26,910 bases of DNA, taken from NCBI GenBank assembly GCA_964405335.1, contig CAYONP010000084.1, forward strand, positions 1 through 26,910. Reading direction: 5' to 3'. A program made the translations under genes and the position numbers. Source of the stretch: CAYONP01 sp964405335. Its GTDB lineage: Bacteria > Armatimonadota > UBA10988. Below are positions 7,217-15,699 of this stretch, piece by piece (position 1 is the stretch's first letter; each line of letters opens with the position of its first letter). The notes beneath the pieces were generated by a model. It searched no databases, was not told where the DNA came from, and was given only the letters and a program-made list of their open reading frames with translations.

Positions 7217-8485
7217 ATGCCCGCCCTGCTCGTCACGCTGACCATCCTCGCCCAGCCGGCCGATCTGGCGGCGATCTACTCGCGCTTCCGCGCCGAGCAG
7301 CCGCCGCTCGCCTTCACCCTCGAGAGCGACACGCTGGTGCCGTCGCTCGAGGACCCCTCGGTCACCTTGCGGCAGATCGAGGGGCGGTTCGTCAGCCAGC
7401 TCGTCTTCGGCCGCGAGCTGGCACACCGAGTGGTGATGCTGATCCCGACCGCGCCCGAGCGCCTGAACGACCCGGCGCGCCGCGGCAAGGTGGTGATTGT
7501 CGGCAGCATCCGCGGCGACGAGCACCTCTCGTTCCTGGCCAACTACGCGCATCCCATCGCCACGCGGCTGGGCTATCCGGTGATGCTGCTGCCCAATCCC
7601 GGCGAGGCGGCCGACCGGCCGGGGCGCGAGTGGAGCATTGGGGAGCTGTGGGCCGAGGGCGTGCCGCAGACCGTCGAGAACCACTACTTCTTCCGCCTGG
7701 CCGTGCCCTATCTCGACGCGATGGACGTCTTCGCCGACACGCTCGGGCTCGAGCGCGAGGCGATCCGCGCGGTGATCGGCGGGCACAGCAAGCGGGCGCC
7801 GTCGGCCTATGTCGCGGCGGCGATCCGGCCCGACAACGTCGCCGGCGTGGTGTTCATGGGCATGGAGGGTCGCTGGACACCCCGGCCGGGCAGCGCCGGC
7901 GAGGCGCTCTCGGCGGTCACGCTCCAGCACCGGGTCACCGCGCGCACCATCTACCTCGGCGCGACCAACGAAGACGGCTACAGCATGTTCAACGTGACCG
8001 AGAACCAGGCCCGGCTCGCGCGGCCCTGGACCGTCTCGATGGTGCCCAACTACCGCCACGCCGCCGAGTCGCCGCAGCAGTTCGCGGTCTGGCAGATGTG
8101 GGTCGCCCACCTGTTCGACGGCCGGCCGGTGGCGTCGATCACCGAGCCCAGCCACGAGCCGACTGCCGAGGGCACGCGGTTCCGCGCCCGGATCGTCGAT
8201 CCGAATCTGATCGTTCAGGCCCGCGCCTGGTACACCTACTGCGACGACGTGCCCTACTGGCGCGACCTGGTCTGGTATCCGGTGGTCATGCGACCGACCG
8301 GACAGGATGACTGGTACGAGGGCCACGAGCGCGGCCGCACGCCCGACGCCTGGATGGTCGAGGTCGAGGACATCGCCGGCGGGGTGCACGGCTACGTGAC
8401 CAGTTGCCCGCAGAAGATCAGCGACTTGGCGGTCGCCGAGCGCACCTCGCGCGGGTCGCGGTCGCGGCACTGGTCAGAGAAGTAG
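7217..8485 (+). CDS. Alpha/beta hydrolase, PhoPQ-activated pathogenicity-related (PqaA-like) family
   Basis: A 422-residue protein starting at an ATG with GGGGGA 5-10 bases upstream. The segment VIGGHSKRAPSAYVAA at about residues 187-202 corresponds to the nucleophile elbow of the PhoPQ_related family (usually G-x-SKRGWTTW), making Ser191 the likely nucleophile. VPNYRH with His281 matches the family's catalytic His region, and the GATNEDGYS segment could carry the acid. The residue after SKR is Ala rather than Gly, so the elbow is atypical. The N-terminus is weakly hydrophobic and may be a short signal peptide. Family members are poorly characterised putative esterases/peptidases. It is divergent from the GH172 gene and ends 9 bases from the convergent isomerase gene, so it probably has its own promoter. 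Confidence 0.78.
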   Translation: MPALLVTLTILAQPADLAAIYSRFRAEQPPLAFTLESDTLVPSLEDPSVTLRQIEGRFVSQLVFGRELAHRVVMLIPTAPERLNDPARRGKVVIVGSIRGDEHLSFLANYAHPIATRLGYPVMLLPNPGEAADRPGREWSIGELWAEGVPQTVENHYFFRLAVPYLDAMDVFADTLGLEREAIRAVIGGHSKRAPSAYVAAAIRPDNVAGVVFMGMEGRWTPRPGSAGEALSAVTLQHRVTARTIYLGATNEDGYSMFNVTENQARLARPWTVSMVPNYRHAAESPQQFAVWQMWVAHLFDGRPVASITEPSHEPTAEGTRFRARIVDPNLIVQARAWYTYCDDVPYWRDLVWYPVVMRPTGQDDWYEGHERGRTPDAWMVEVEDIAGGVHGYVTSCPQKISDLAVAERTSRGSRSRHWSEK

Positions 8486-8494
8486 GCCCGGAGC

Positions 8495-9946
8495 TCAGGC
8501 CGTCACGCAGGCCACCTCGACGCCCAGAATCTCGCCGATGGTGGCGATCAGCCCGGCCTGGTGCCCCAGGCCGAGGGCGAAGTGGTGAGTCGGCCCGGCG
8601 GCGACCCAGCGCTTGAGAAAGGTCCGCACGTCGGGCGCGAACCTGCCGTGCGTGTTGGTGTTGCCGGTCGGCGGGATGGGCCAGCGGATCGACTCCCCCT
8701 CGGCGACGACGAACTTGAACCCGCCCGCCGCGGTGACGCCGATGCTGAGCATCGTGATCGGTCCCTCGCGCAGCCGGAACTCGACACTGGCGCCGCTGCC
8801 CGGCTTGCCGTGGTATTTGGCCAGGCTGCGCAGCACCGGCCGGCCGTCGGCGATGTTCAGGTGGTGCGGGCCGTCGTGACCGACCAGCACCGTGTCGCGC
8901 TCGAAGTCGATGGGATGAAACTCGGCGAAGCTGCCGCCGATCTCGAGCCGGTCCATGATCAGCATCGCCAGGCAGGTCTTCAGGTCATACTCGCCGCACA
9001 TCGGGAAGCCGGCGGCGCAGAGCAGCGAGTTGCCGACAATCAGGTTGGTCACCACACGGCGCAGCTCGCTCTCCGGCTCGGCTTCGTAATAGTAGGCCAG
9101 GCCGTCGAGCCGCCGCTCGGCGATGAACGCATCGAGCGCCACGGCGACCCGCGCGGCGGTCTGCAGGTCATCGCCGGTCAGGCGGGTGGTCAGCGGGTCG
9201 CTGACCGGCTCGGGCGTGTCGAAGAAGCCCAGGATCTGCTGCTCTTTGGCCTGCACGGCCGCCGTGTTGGCGGCGCGATAGCAGCGCAGGAGCTCGTCCG
9301 GCTCGCACTGCACCACGTGCGCGCCGAAGGTCGCCGTGACGGCGGTTGGGTCGGTGTGCATATCCAGCATCGCCTCGAGCACGTGGCCGAGATGCCCGAT
9401 GCGTGCCCGGCGCAGGTCGTGCAGCACATGGGCGATGCGGCACCAGTCGGCCAGTTCGGTGTCGGCGGCCGGGTCGTCGTCGAGGGTGCCGATGACCACG
9501 CCGGGCAGTCGTCGGCCCATGCGCGCGGCGACGCCCATGAACTCGGGCACGCTGCAGAAGTCGTCGTTGCAGAGCTGCAGGTAGGTGCTGCCCCGTTCGT
9601 AGTCCATCGCCCGCAGCGGCTGGAGGGCGACCAGCACCATCGGCACCTCGAGCTCACGCACCAGGCAGCCGAAGGTGCTCGAGGTGGCGTAGGTGACCAT
9701 GTCGACGAGCAGCAGGTCGAGATCGGCCGCTTTCAGGTGCGGCAGCGCGGCGTAGGCCGGCTCGGCCTGGTCGAACAGGCCGAAGTCGAGCACCTCGACC
9801 GAGTGCGCGGCGAGCTTGGTCTTCAGCCGCTCGACTTTGCCGAGCAGCTCGGCGCGCAGGCCGGGGAACTGCTCCCAGTAAGTGTGGTGGCCGACGGCGA
9901 CCAGCCCGACGCGGGCGGTCAGCGGCTTGCGGCGTGCAACGGTCAT
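8495..9946 (-). CDS. L-arabinose/L-fucose isomerase superfamily protein
   Basis: A 483-residue protein of the sugar ketol-isomerase fold shared by AraA and FucI. Four positions match the metal/catalytic residues of AraA in order and approximate spacing: Glu319 in GEYDLKT, Glu342 in GGSFAEFHP, His357 in LVGHDGPHH and His454/His455 in GPTHHFALG. The N-terminal region (HTYWEQFPGL, then LLLVDMVTYATSS) fits the substrate-binding domain of this superfamily. Sequence around the motifs departs from true AraA, so the substrate is open: another aldose, deoxysugar or uncharacterised ligand. I prefer the ATG at 9946 over a GTG at 9961 because GGGATGG lies just ahead of it. It follows the dehydrogenase by 37 bases and is probably the last gene of the long minus-strand operon. 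Confidence 0.82.
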   Translation of the reverse strand: MTVARRKPLTARVGLVAVGHHTYWEQFPGLRAELLGKVERLKTKLAAHSVEVLDFGLFDQAEPAYAALPHLKAADLDLLLVDMVTYATSSTFGCLVRELEVPMVLVALQPLRAMDYERGSTYLQLCNDDFCSVPEFMGVAARMGRRLPGVVIGTLDDDPAADTELADWCRIAHVLHDLRRARIGHLGHVLEAMLDMHTDPTAVTATFGAHVVQCEPDELLRCYRAANTAAVQAKEQQILGFFDTPEPVSDPLTTRLTGDDLQTAARVAVALDAFIAERRLDGLAYYYEAEPESELRRVVTNLIVGNSLLCAAGFPMCGEYDLKTCLAMLIMDRLEIGGSFAEFHPIDFERDTVLVGHDGPHHLNIADGRPVLRSLAKYHGKPGSGASVEFRLREGPITMLSIGVTAAGGFKFVVAEGESIRWPIPPTGNTNTHGRFAPDVRTFLKRWVAAGPTHHFALGLGHQAGLIATIGEILGVEVACVTA

Positions 9947-9983
9947 CGCGGTCCATCCCACGGCGCGGCCGGTTCGGTGGTCG

Positions 9984-10943
9984 TCAGACTCGGCGGAAGT
10001 CGGGGGTCAGGAGGCTGGCGACCCGTTCGCCGGTGAAGTAGTGCACGACCGATTTGGCGGCGTAGATCTTCAGTTCGTGGTGCGCCTGCTCGCTGTAGTA
10101 GCTGACGTGCGGGGTGACAATCACGGCCTCGTGGTGGAGCAGCGGGTGGTCGGGACCGGGCGGTTCGTCGGCCAGCACATCGAGGGCCGCGCCGGCGATG
10201 CCGCCGGTATCGAGTGCGGCCAGCAGCGCCGTCTCGTCGACCAGCGCGCCGCGGGCGGTGTTGACCACAAAGGCGGTCGGCTTCATCTGCTGGAGGGCGG
10301 TCGCGTCGATCAGATTGCGGGTCTGCGAGGTGACCGGGCAGGCCAGCACCACCACGTCGCTCTCTTCGAGCAGCGTGGCCAGCGAGACCAGCTCGACGGC
10401 CTCGGGCGCGTTGAGCACGAACGGGTCACAGCCGACCACCTCGACGCCGATGGCCTGGAGCGCCGCGGCCAGGCGCCGGCCGACGCGGCCGAGGCCGACG
10501 ATGCCGACGGTCAGCTCGCTGGTGGCAATCACCGGGAGACCGTCGCCGTAGGTCGTCCAGTAGCCCTCGCGCGCGGCTCGCCGGGCGGCGTCGAGCCGGC
10601 GGTTGAGGGCCAGGATGAGCGCCAGCGTGTGCGCCACGCACTCGTCGATACAGAAGCGCGCACAGTCGGCGACGGCGATCTGGCGCTCGAGCGCGGCATC
10701 GAGCGAGACTTTCCACTCCCCGATGCCGAGCCGGGTGATCAACCGCAGGCCGTCGATTCCGTCCATCACCGCCGCGTCGACCGGTGCGTTGCGGACCATC
10801 AACGCCACCGCGCCCTGCGCGGCGGCGGCCACCTCATCGCCCGTGCGACAGGCGGCAAACTCGACCGCCAGGCCCGCCGGTTCGAGGATCCGCCGCACCG
10901 GCTCTTCGTTGCCGAGGTCCCAGTCGGTCACCAGCACCTTCAC
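9984..10943 (-). CDS. D-2-hydroxyacid dehydrogenase, NAD-binding
   Basis: A 319-residue member of the D-isomer-specific 2-hydroxyacid dehydrogenase family. The NAD fingerprint is GLGRVGRRLAAAL followed by CDPF, the acidic residue expected for NAD. The catalytic set is complete: Arg231 in TARGAL, Glu260 in LADEPP and His279 in TPHVSYYS. The TPHVSYYSEQA wording is close to the CtBP/phosphoglycerate-dehydrogenase-like branch. The start is a GTG (10943) with GAGGAG about 12 bases upstream. It lies between the lipoprotein gene (51-base gap) and the isomerase-like gene (37-base gap), on the same strand. It probably reduces or oxidises a 2-keto/2-hydroxy acid; pairing with a sugar isomerase suggests sugar-acid chemistry, which is inference. 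Confidence 0.9.
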   Translation of the reverse strand: MKVLVTDWDLGNEEPVRRILEPAGLAVEFAACRTGDEVAAAAQGAVALMVRNAPVDAAVMDGIDGLRLITRLGIGEWKVSLDAALERQIAVADCARFCIDECVAHTLALILALNRRLDAARRAAREGYWTTYGDGLPVIATSELTVGIVGLGRVGRRLAAALQAIGVEVVGCDPFVLNAPEAVELVSLATLLEESDVVVLACPVTSQTRNLIDATALQQMKPTAFVVNTARGALVDETALLAALDTGGIAGAALDVLADEPPGPDHPLLHHEAVIVTPHVSYYSEQAHHELKIYAAKSVVHYFTGERVASLLTPDFRRV

Positions 10944-10994
10944 GGGCGGTTGCTCCTCGCCGGCGGATTGGCCGCGCCGCTCACGCGTCCTGCC

Positions 10995-11678
10995 TCACGG
11001 CGCGCAGCCATCGGCCACGAATGTCCCGGCCACCCAGCTCTGCTCTTTGTCGGCAAACATGATCACCAGCCGGCCGGTCAGGCTGCTGATGCCCCCAGCC
11101 TCGGTCGAGCCGGCGACCGACTCGACCTTCACCCAGGCCGCCCACTCGACCGTCCGCGTGTACGGCGTGCCGTCGGCCTGCTCGACGACATACCAGGCAT
11201 CGGCGCCCTCGGGCCGCGGATCGCTCATCAGCCGCTGCCACTCGCCGGCACCGACCGGCGTGTGCCATTCGATGGTCACCGCGTTATCGTCCAGGTTGAA
11301 CCCACACAGCTCACCCTTCGGCTTGTTCGACAGGCGCAACTGATAGGTCGGCAGGCGACCCTCGCGCTCGGGCCGCACGCTGGCGTAGCGGCAGATGAAC
11401 TCCTCGCCGTGGAGCTGGCCGGTGACCGGCTGGTCGGGCACCAGATTGCCCGTCGGCGACTCGGTCCAGGTGACTTGCGCGGCACTGCCGGCGACCGGCT
11501 GCGACTGCGGCTCAATCACCGGCTGGTCGCTGAGGTATGGCTTGACGTCGAGCGCCGGCTCGACCGGCTGCCTGAACGACGGCAGCAGCTCCTCCTCGAC
11601 CGGCGCGGGTGGCGGTGGCGGCTTGCCGCAGGCGGCCAGCAGCAAGGCGACCAGGAGCACCGCGGGCCACCGCCTCAT
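10995..11678 (-). CDS. Proline-rich lipoprotein of unknown function
   Basis: A 227-residue predicted lipoprotein: a basic N-terminus, a hydrophobic core and the lipobox LAAC with Cys17. A short proline-rich linker follows (residues 19-27). The remainder is a beta-rich region of no family I recognise, with two Cys in the middle, one in FICRY and one in LCGF, that could form a disulfide, and a third Cys at the C-terminus (DGCAP). Trp is frequent (VEWAAWVK). The ATG overlaps the stop of the transglutaminase-like gene (ATGA). A much longer open frame extends upstream but is only an antiparallel reading of that gene's coding strand and is rejected. The role is probably in the envelope together with the preceding genes. 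Confidence 0.8.
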   Translation of the reverse strand: MRRWPAVLLVALLLAACGKPPPPPAPVEEELLPSFRQPVEPALDVKPYLSDQPVIEPQSQPVAGSAAQVTWTESPTGNLVPDQPVTGQLHGEEFICRYASVRPEREGRLPTYQLRLSNKPKGELCGFNLDDNAVTIEWHTPVGAGEWQRLMSDPRPEGADAWYVVEQADGTPYTRTVEWAAWVKVESVAGSTEAGGISSLTGRLVIMFADKEQSWVAGTFVADGCAP

Positions 11679-13549
11679 CGCCCGTCTCCCCGCGTCAGCA
11701 CCGCCAGCCGGCGGTCGGCGGCGGCCAACTCGGCATACCACTCGCGCAGCGCCGGCACCTGCTCGGCGGCGACCACCGGCGCGGCGATGGTCACCGTCCG
11801 CTCGTAGCGCAGCGTCTCGCCGTCGGCGCGGCAGCGCACGGCGAACTCGCCCCACGGCTCGCGCCGCGCGGCGTCGGGTGGCAGGTCGGCGAGGCTCAAC
11901 GTCGGCGCGAGGTGGTAGTTGACCAGATTGACCATCCGGGCCGGCGCGGCGGCGAGGCGGAACGGCCGGCGGCGTTCGCCCTCGAGGCCGTCGGGAAGCA
12001 CGGTCTGCTCGAACACCGCCGGGCGCAGAATCACGAACCGCTCCGTGGCCTCGGCCAATCCCGCCGCGGAGAACTCGTAGCGCAGCCGGTACGGAGTCGA
12101 CAACTCGTCGGCCGGCGTCTGGTCGAGTACCGTGGTCTTGAGACTGACATTCATCCACGCGCTCGACAATCCCTCCGCGATCACCCGCCCCGCCGCCGCC
12201 GCGTCGAGACCGCGGAACTGCAGCCGCAACGAGCGCGCATAGACGCCGGTGGCAACGATCTCGACCTCGCCCGAAAGGCCGCCGTCGGCGCCGACGGTCA
12301 GCTCGGCCCGGCGCTCGTGGCGGTTCGCCTCGGGCGCCGCCGAGGGTACCTCGATCCAGCGCGCCGGCTCGCTCAGCACCAAGGCCCGCGCACCCTGGAT
12401 GTCGGGCGGCGGGTAGCCGCCGTCGCCGTGGCTCCAGGTCGGGTCGAGCAGCCGCCAGCCGTCGCCCTCGGGCACCGCGGTGACCACGTGATCGAACTGC
12501 TGCAGCGCCGGGGCCGAATCCTGCAGCGGGCCGCTGGTCACCCGCCGCAGCAGCACGGGCAGGGCGGTCACACCCGCCTCGCGCAACATGGTGATCAGCA
12601 GCGTGGTCTGGTCTTTGCAGTCGCCGAAGCGGAGGTCGAAGGTGCGGTGCGCCGGCCTCGGCTCGATCCCCGGCACGCTGCGCTCGAACGGGCCCTCGCT
12701 GTACCGGATCTGCGTCGCCACGTAGCGGTAGAGCGCCGCGACGGGGTCGGCCGCGCCGGCGGTCTCGCGGCGCACCGCCTCGCTCAGGGCGCGGTGCGGC
12801 ACCGTGCGGGCGGCGGTGAGACTCCGGTAGTGCCCGGCGATCGCCTCCCACGAGGTGGCCGAGACCAGCACGCTGACGCCGGGTGGCTCGCGCAGCGGGT
12901 CGTTCGCCTCGGCGGTCAGCGGCGGCAGGTCGCTCGCGCTCCAACGATACTCATCCGGCTCGCCGCGCCGCGCCACCAGCGCCGCGCCGAGGCTCGGCGA
13001 GGCGACCTCGACCAGTCGCGCCTCGGCCGGCACGCGCACCGTGTAAGTCGCGCGGCGGACCGGCAGCGCGGTCTGCAGGGCATACTGGTCGGCGAAGCCC
13101 TCGGGCAGGCTTGGCTCGGTATCGCGGATGGTCACCCGCCAATCGAGCACGGCGCCCGGTTCGACATACGGGAAGCGCAGCGACCAGCCGAGCAGATCAC
13201 CGCCCTGCAAGCCGTAGAGGCCGAGTCGCCGCGAGCGAAGGCCGGCGGCGCCCAAGTCGAGCAGCTCGCCGCCGGGCCGCACCAGGCGGGCGCGGTCGAC
13301 CGTCACGCGCTGATAGGCGCCGGTGGTCGCCAGGTCGACCTCGTCGTACGACCGGCCTTGATCGTCGAGGATGAGCAGCGTGCCGGTCATGGTCACGCGC
13401 CGCCGGCCGTCAGCGTCGGCTTCGACCTCGCGCTCGCGGCGGAGATAGACCGCCGGCACGCCGGGCAGGTCGTCGGCGCTGGGCGCGTCGCGCAGCAGCG
13501 GCTCGAGATCGGGCGGAAGCAGCAGGATGCACAGCACCCAGGCGATCAC
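11675..13549 (-). CDS. DUF3857 and transglutaminase-like domain protein
   Basis: A 624-residue protein. The first 200 residues fit DUF3857, a beta-rich domain that precedes transglutaminase-like domains in many exported proteins (YDEVDLATTGAYQRVTVDRAR is typical). The transglutaminase-like core carries a full Cys-His-Asp triad: Cys311 in FGDCKDQTTL, His354 in FDHVVTAV and Asp369 in LLDPTWS. The C-terminal third is beta-rich. The N-terminus has only a short hydrophobic stretch (IAWVLCILLLPP), enough for a weak signal peptide. It starts with a GTG that overlaps the stop of the glycosidase gene (GTGA) and ends in ATGA with the lipoprotein gene. Such proteins may act as proteases or cross-linkers in the envelope; no substrate can be named. 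Confidence 0.88.
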   Translation of the reverse strand: MIAWVLCILLLPPDLEPLLRDAPSADDLPGVPAVYLRREREVEADADGRRRVTMTGTLLILDDQGRSYDEVDLATTGAYQRVTVDRARLVRPGGELLDLGAAGLRSRRLGLYGLQGGDLLGWSLRFPYVEPGAVLDWRVTIRDTEPSLPEGFADQYALQTALPVRRATYTVRVPAEARLVEVASPSLGAALVARRGEPDEYRWSASDLPPLTAEANDPLREPPGVSVLVSATSWEAIAGHYRSLTAARTVPHRALSEAVRRETAGAADPVAALYRYVATQIRYSEGPFERSVPGIEPRPAHRTFDLRFGDCKDQTTLLITMLREAGVTALPVLLRRVTSGPLQDSAPALQQFDHVVTAVPEGDGWRLLDPTWSHGDGGYPPPDIQGARALVLSEPARWIEVPSAAPEANRHERRAELTVGADGGLSGEVEIVATGVYARSLRLQFRGLDAAAAGRVIAEGLSSAWMNVSLKTTVLDQTPADELSTPYRLRYEFSAAGLAEATERFVILRPAVFEQTVLPDGLEGERRRPFRLAAAPARMVNLVNYHLAPTLSLADLPPDAARREPWGEFAVRCRADGETLRYERTVTIAAPVVAAEQVPALREWYAELAAADRRLAVLTRGDGR

Positions 13550-14814
13550 GGCGCGGCCACGACGAGGGTCGTCGCCACCGGCTGCGGGCGCCCGGCCTGC
13601 GGGTTGCCGATCACCTCACCGCGCACCACCAGCGTGGCCATGGTCGCGCCGTCGAAGGCCATCGCATCGCGGCAGCCCAGTTCGGCCAGCAGCTCCGCCC
13701 AGGCCTCGAGCGAGTAGCCGGCGCTCTCCTTCTCGGCGCGTTCGCCGTAGACGATCAGCAGGTCGCCAGCGGGCAAGATGCCGACCGCCGTGCGGGCGCA
13801 GACGCTGTCGGTGATGTCGGGCCGGAAGCGCTCGGCCACGGCGGTCAGGTCGACCCGCCCGTCGCGCACCAGGCGCGGGCCGCCACCGAGGATCGAGCCG
13901 TCGCAGTCGGGCTCCGAACGCAGCTCCAGCCGCACCGGCTCGACCAGCGGCTGGCGGCTGTGAACGATCAGGCCGTCGTCCAGCGCCAGCGCGGTGAAGC
14001 CGGCGAAGCGCTCCGACCCGCCCCAGCGCGGGGTGGTCACCGCGACCTGATCGCCGGCCCGCGGCGTGCTGTTCAGCGCATCAACCGGCACCGGCCCCGC
14101 CGCCGTCTGAACCACGCCGCGCCAGCCGACCGCGGCGATGCGCGGCGGGCCGTCGCGCGGGAGCAGCAACGCGGTGCGGTCGAACAGCGGGGGTTTGATC
14201 CACTCGCCGTGGAGCTTGAGCGCCCCCAGCGGCGCGCCCGACTCGAGGTCGAAGAAGCCGCCGTTGATCGCCGCCGTGGCGTCGCCGGCTTGCTCGAGCA
14301 CCGTGCGGCGGAAACGGATGGTCTCACCGGCGGCCCGCACTTCGAGCCGGTGCGCCTGATCCGCGGGCAGGTGGAGGACGTGGTAGCGCACGGGCACGCC
14401 GTCGCGCACGCGCAGCCGGTGGCTCACGCGGACGCCGTCGACGTCGCTCGTCGGCTGGTCCTCGGCGTCGCCGTTGGTCAGCGACCAATAGAGCAGCCGT
14501 TCGCCGTCGCGCTCGAGGCGGAACGGCGTGTTCCACGGGCGCTGTAGGACGCTGAAGTACTTGCTGGTCGCATCGACCCGCAACCTCCAGCCCGCAAGCG
14601 GTTCGGGATCATCGACGGCGGTGATACGGGAGTCGAGGCCCAGGTCGAGGGCGGCACCGAACTGCCGCTGGTGCGTCGGCCAGTCGGCGGGATAGGGCTC
14701 GAGCACGACGGCGGTTTCGGTGGGCGTGAGGCTGGTCGAGACGTGGAGCGTGCGTCCGCACCCGGCCAGCAGGCAGGCCAACGCGATGGACCCGGTCCGC
14801 CGGCCGACGCCCAC
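13546..14814 (-). CDS. Phosphodiester glycosidase (NAGPA-domain) lipoprotein
   Basis: A 422-residue predicted lipoprotein (lipobox LAGC, Cys19). Residues 182-189 are AINGGFFD, the signature of the NAGPA/phosphodiester glycosidase family (PF09992), and the downstream elements GGGPRLVRDG, RTAVGILPAGDLLIVYGE and a final DG segment appear in family order. In most members the last motif reads DGGGS-T-M; here it is FDGATMATLVV around Asp388, lacking the Gly-rich run. The first 150 residues before the domain are beta-rich and of unknown role. The family hydrolyses sugar-1-phosphodiester bonds; in bacteria this would fit wall or capsule polymers. The GTG start at 14814 has GGAG 7-10 bases upstream, overlapping the stop region of the permease gene. 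Confidence 0.85.
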   Translation of the reverse strand: MGVGRRTGSIALACLLAGCGRTLHVSTSLTPTETAVVLEPYPADWPTHQRQFGAALDLGLDSRITAVDDPEPLAGWRLRVDATSKYFSVLQRPWNTPFRLERDGERLLYWSLTNGDAEDQPTSDVDGVRVSHRLRVRDGVPVRYHVLHLPADQAHRLEVRAAGETIRFRRTVLEQAGDATAAINGGFFDLESGAPLGALKLHGEWIKPPLFDRTALLLPRDGPPRIAAVGWRGVVQTAAGPVPVDALNSTPRAGDQVAVTTPRWGGSERFAGFTALALDDGLIVHSRQPLVEPVRLELRSEPDCDGSILGGGPRLVRDGRVDLTAVAERFRPDITDSVCARTAVGILPAGDLLIVYGERAEKESAGYSLEAWAELLAELGCRDAMAFDGATMATLVVRGEVIGNPQAGRPQPVATTLVVAAP

Positions 14815-14823
14815 ACCAGGCTC

Positions 14824-15699
14824 CTAGCAGGTCACATCGCGCCGGCAGAAGCGCCACAGCCCGAGCAGGCTGAACAGGCCGATGTAGATCCCGCAGGCCC
14901 TTAGCGTAGTCAGGATCTCTTTGGTGGGCAACATGAGCGCAAAGGTGTCGGGGTCGAAGTCGCGCGGGAATGCGTCGCGGTAGCCGCCGAGGTAGGTGGT
15001 GAACAGGTACGGCCGATACGGCTCGATCCACTCGAACGGCAGCACCTCGACAATCTTGACCACCAAGAAGATGGCCAGCGCGGCAAAGCCGGGGGCCAGG
15101 CCGCTATCGACAAAACAGCCCAGGCAGAGCGCCAGCGAGCCGAGCACGAAGGTGGTGACGGTCAACATGCCGAAGGCAAGCGTGAAGTAACGCAACGCCT
15201 CGGATTCGGTCATCACAATCATCTTGCCCGACTGCACCGCGGCCATGTTCATCACCTGCCCGCCGCCGAAGAAGAGCCGGCCGAGGCCGTAACTGGCGAG
15301 GTAGACGAAGAAGCAGAGCGAGAGCGTGTAGCCGAGGGAGATCAGCCATTTGGCGCAGAACAGGCTGGCCCGCGTGCGCGGCCGGACCAGCATCGTGCGC
15401 AGCGTGCCCTCGGCCCCCTCGCTGCCGATGATCATCCCGATCACCGCCGGGATCATGATCGGCAGCAGCAGCAGCGCCACCGACTCGAGCGCGAAGTGGC
15501 ACAACATGCCGGCGTTCATCGGGTCGCCGACGGTCTGAAACTCGCCGCTCGAGGCGCGACCCATGCGCCGCACCATGCGCCCATTCTGGTGGAAGCCGTA
15601 GACCATCAGGGCAATCACGAACAGGATGGCCAGATAGCTGAGATAGGGCACAAACCGGCGGGTCAGCTTGACCCACTCGCCGCGCAGCAGGGTGATCAT
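14824..15699 (-). CDS. ABC-2 type transporter permease
   Basis: A 291-residue integral membrane protein with about six hydrophobic segments (roughly residues 18-36, 70-95, 115-135, 168-193, 198-220 and 264-284). The segment GMIIGSEGAEGTLRTMLVRPRTRASLFCAKW is the typical ABC-2 cytoplasmic element after TM2 (E....GT....L..P.sR). A larger loop between segments 3 and 4 faces outside or folds back. Its start overlaps the stop of the ATPase gene (ATGA), so the two form one transporter, probably as a dimer of each. It stops 9 bases before the glycosidase lipoprotein start. The cargo is unknown. Confidence 0.9.
   Translation of the reverse strand: MITLLRGEWVKLTRRFVPYLSYLAILFVIALMVYGFHQNGRMVRRMGRASSGEFQTVGDPMNAGMLCHFALESVALLLLPIMIPAVIGMIIGSEGAEGTLRTMLVRPRTRASLFCAKWLISLGYTLSLCFFVYLASYGLGRLFFGGGQVMNMAAVQSGKMIVMTESEALRYFTLAFGMLTVTTFVLGSLALCLGCFVDSGLAPGFAALAIFLVVKIVEVLPFEWIEPYRPYLFTTYLGGYRDAFPRDFDPDTFALMLPTKEILTTLRACGIYIGLFSLLGLWRFCRRDVTC

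Noticed and set aside
4811..8470. A 1219-codon open frame on the minus strand and a 1045-codon open frame on the plus strand over the same region
   Set aside because: Each is a true gene (GH172 or the PhoPQ-related hydrolase) extended through antisense DNA that lacks stops because of high GC. The extensions are low-complexity, Arg/Ala/Pro-rich and show no family motifs.
9882..13717. Long plus-strand open frames opposite the dehydrogenase, lipoprotein and transglutaminase-like genes
   Set aside because: They are antisense to genes with complete catalytic motifs and coupled start/stop codons; their translations are repetitive and charged with no recognisable domain.
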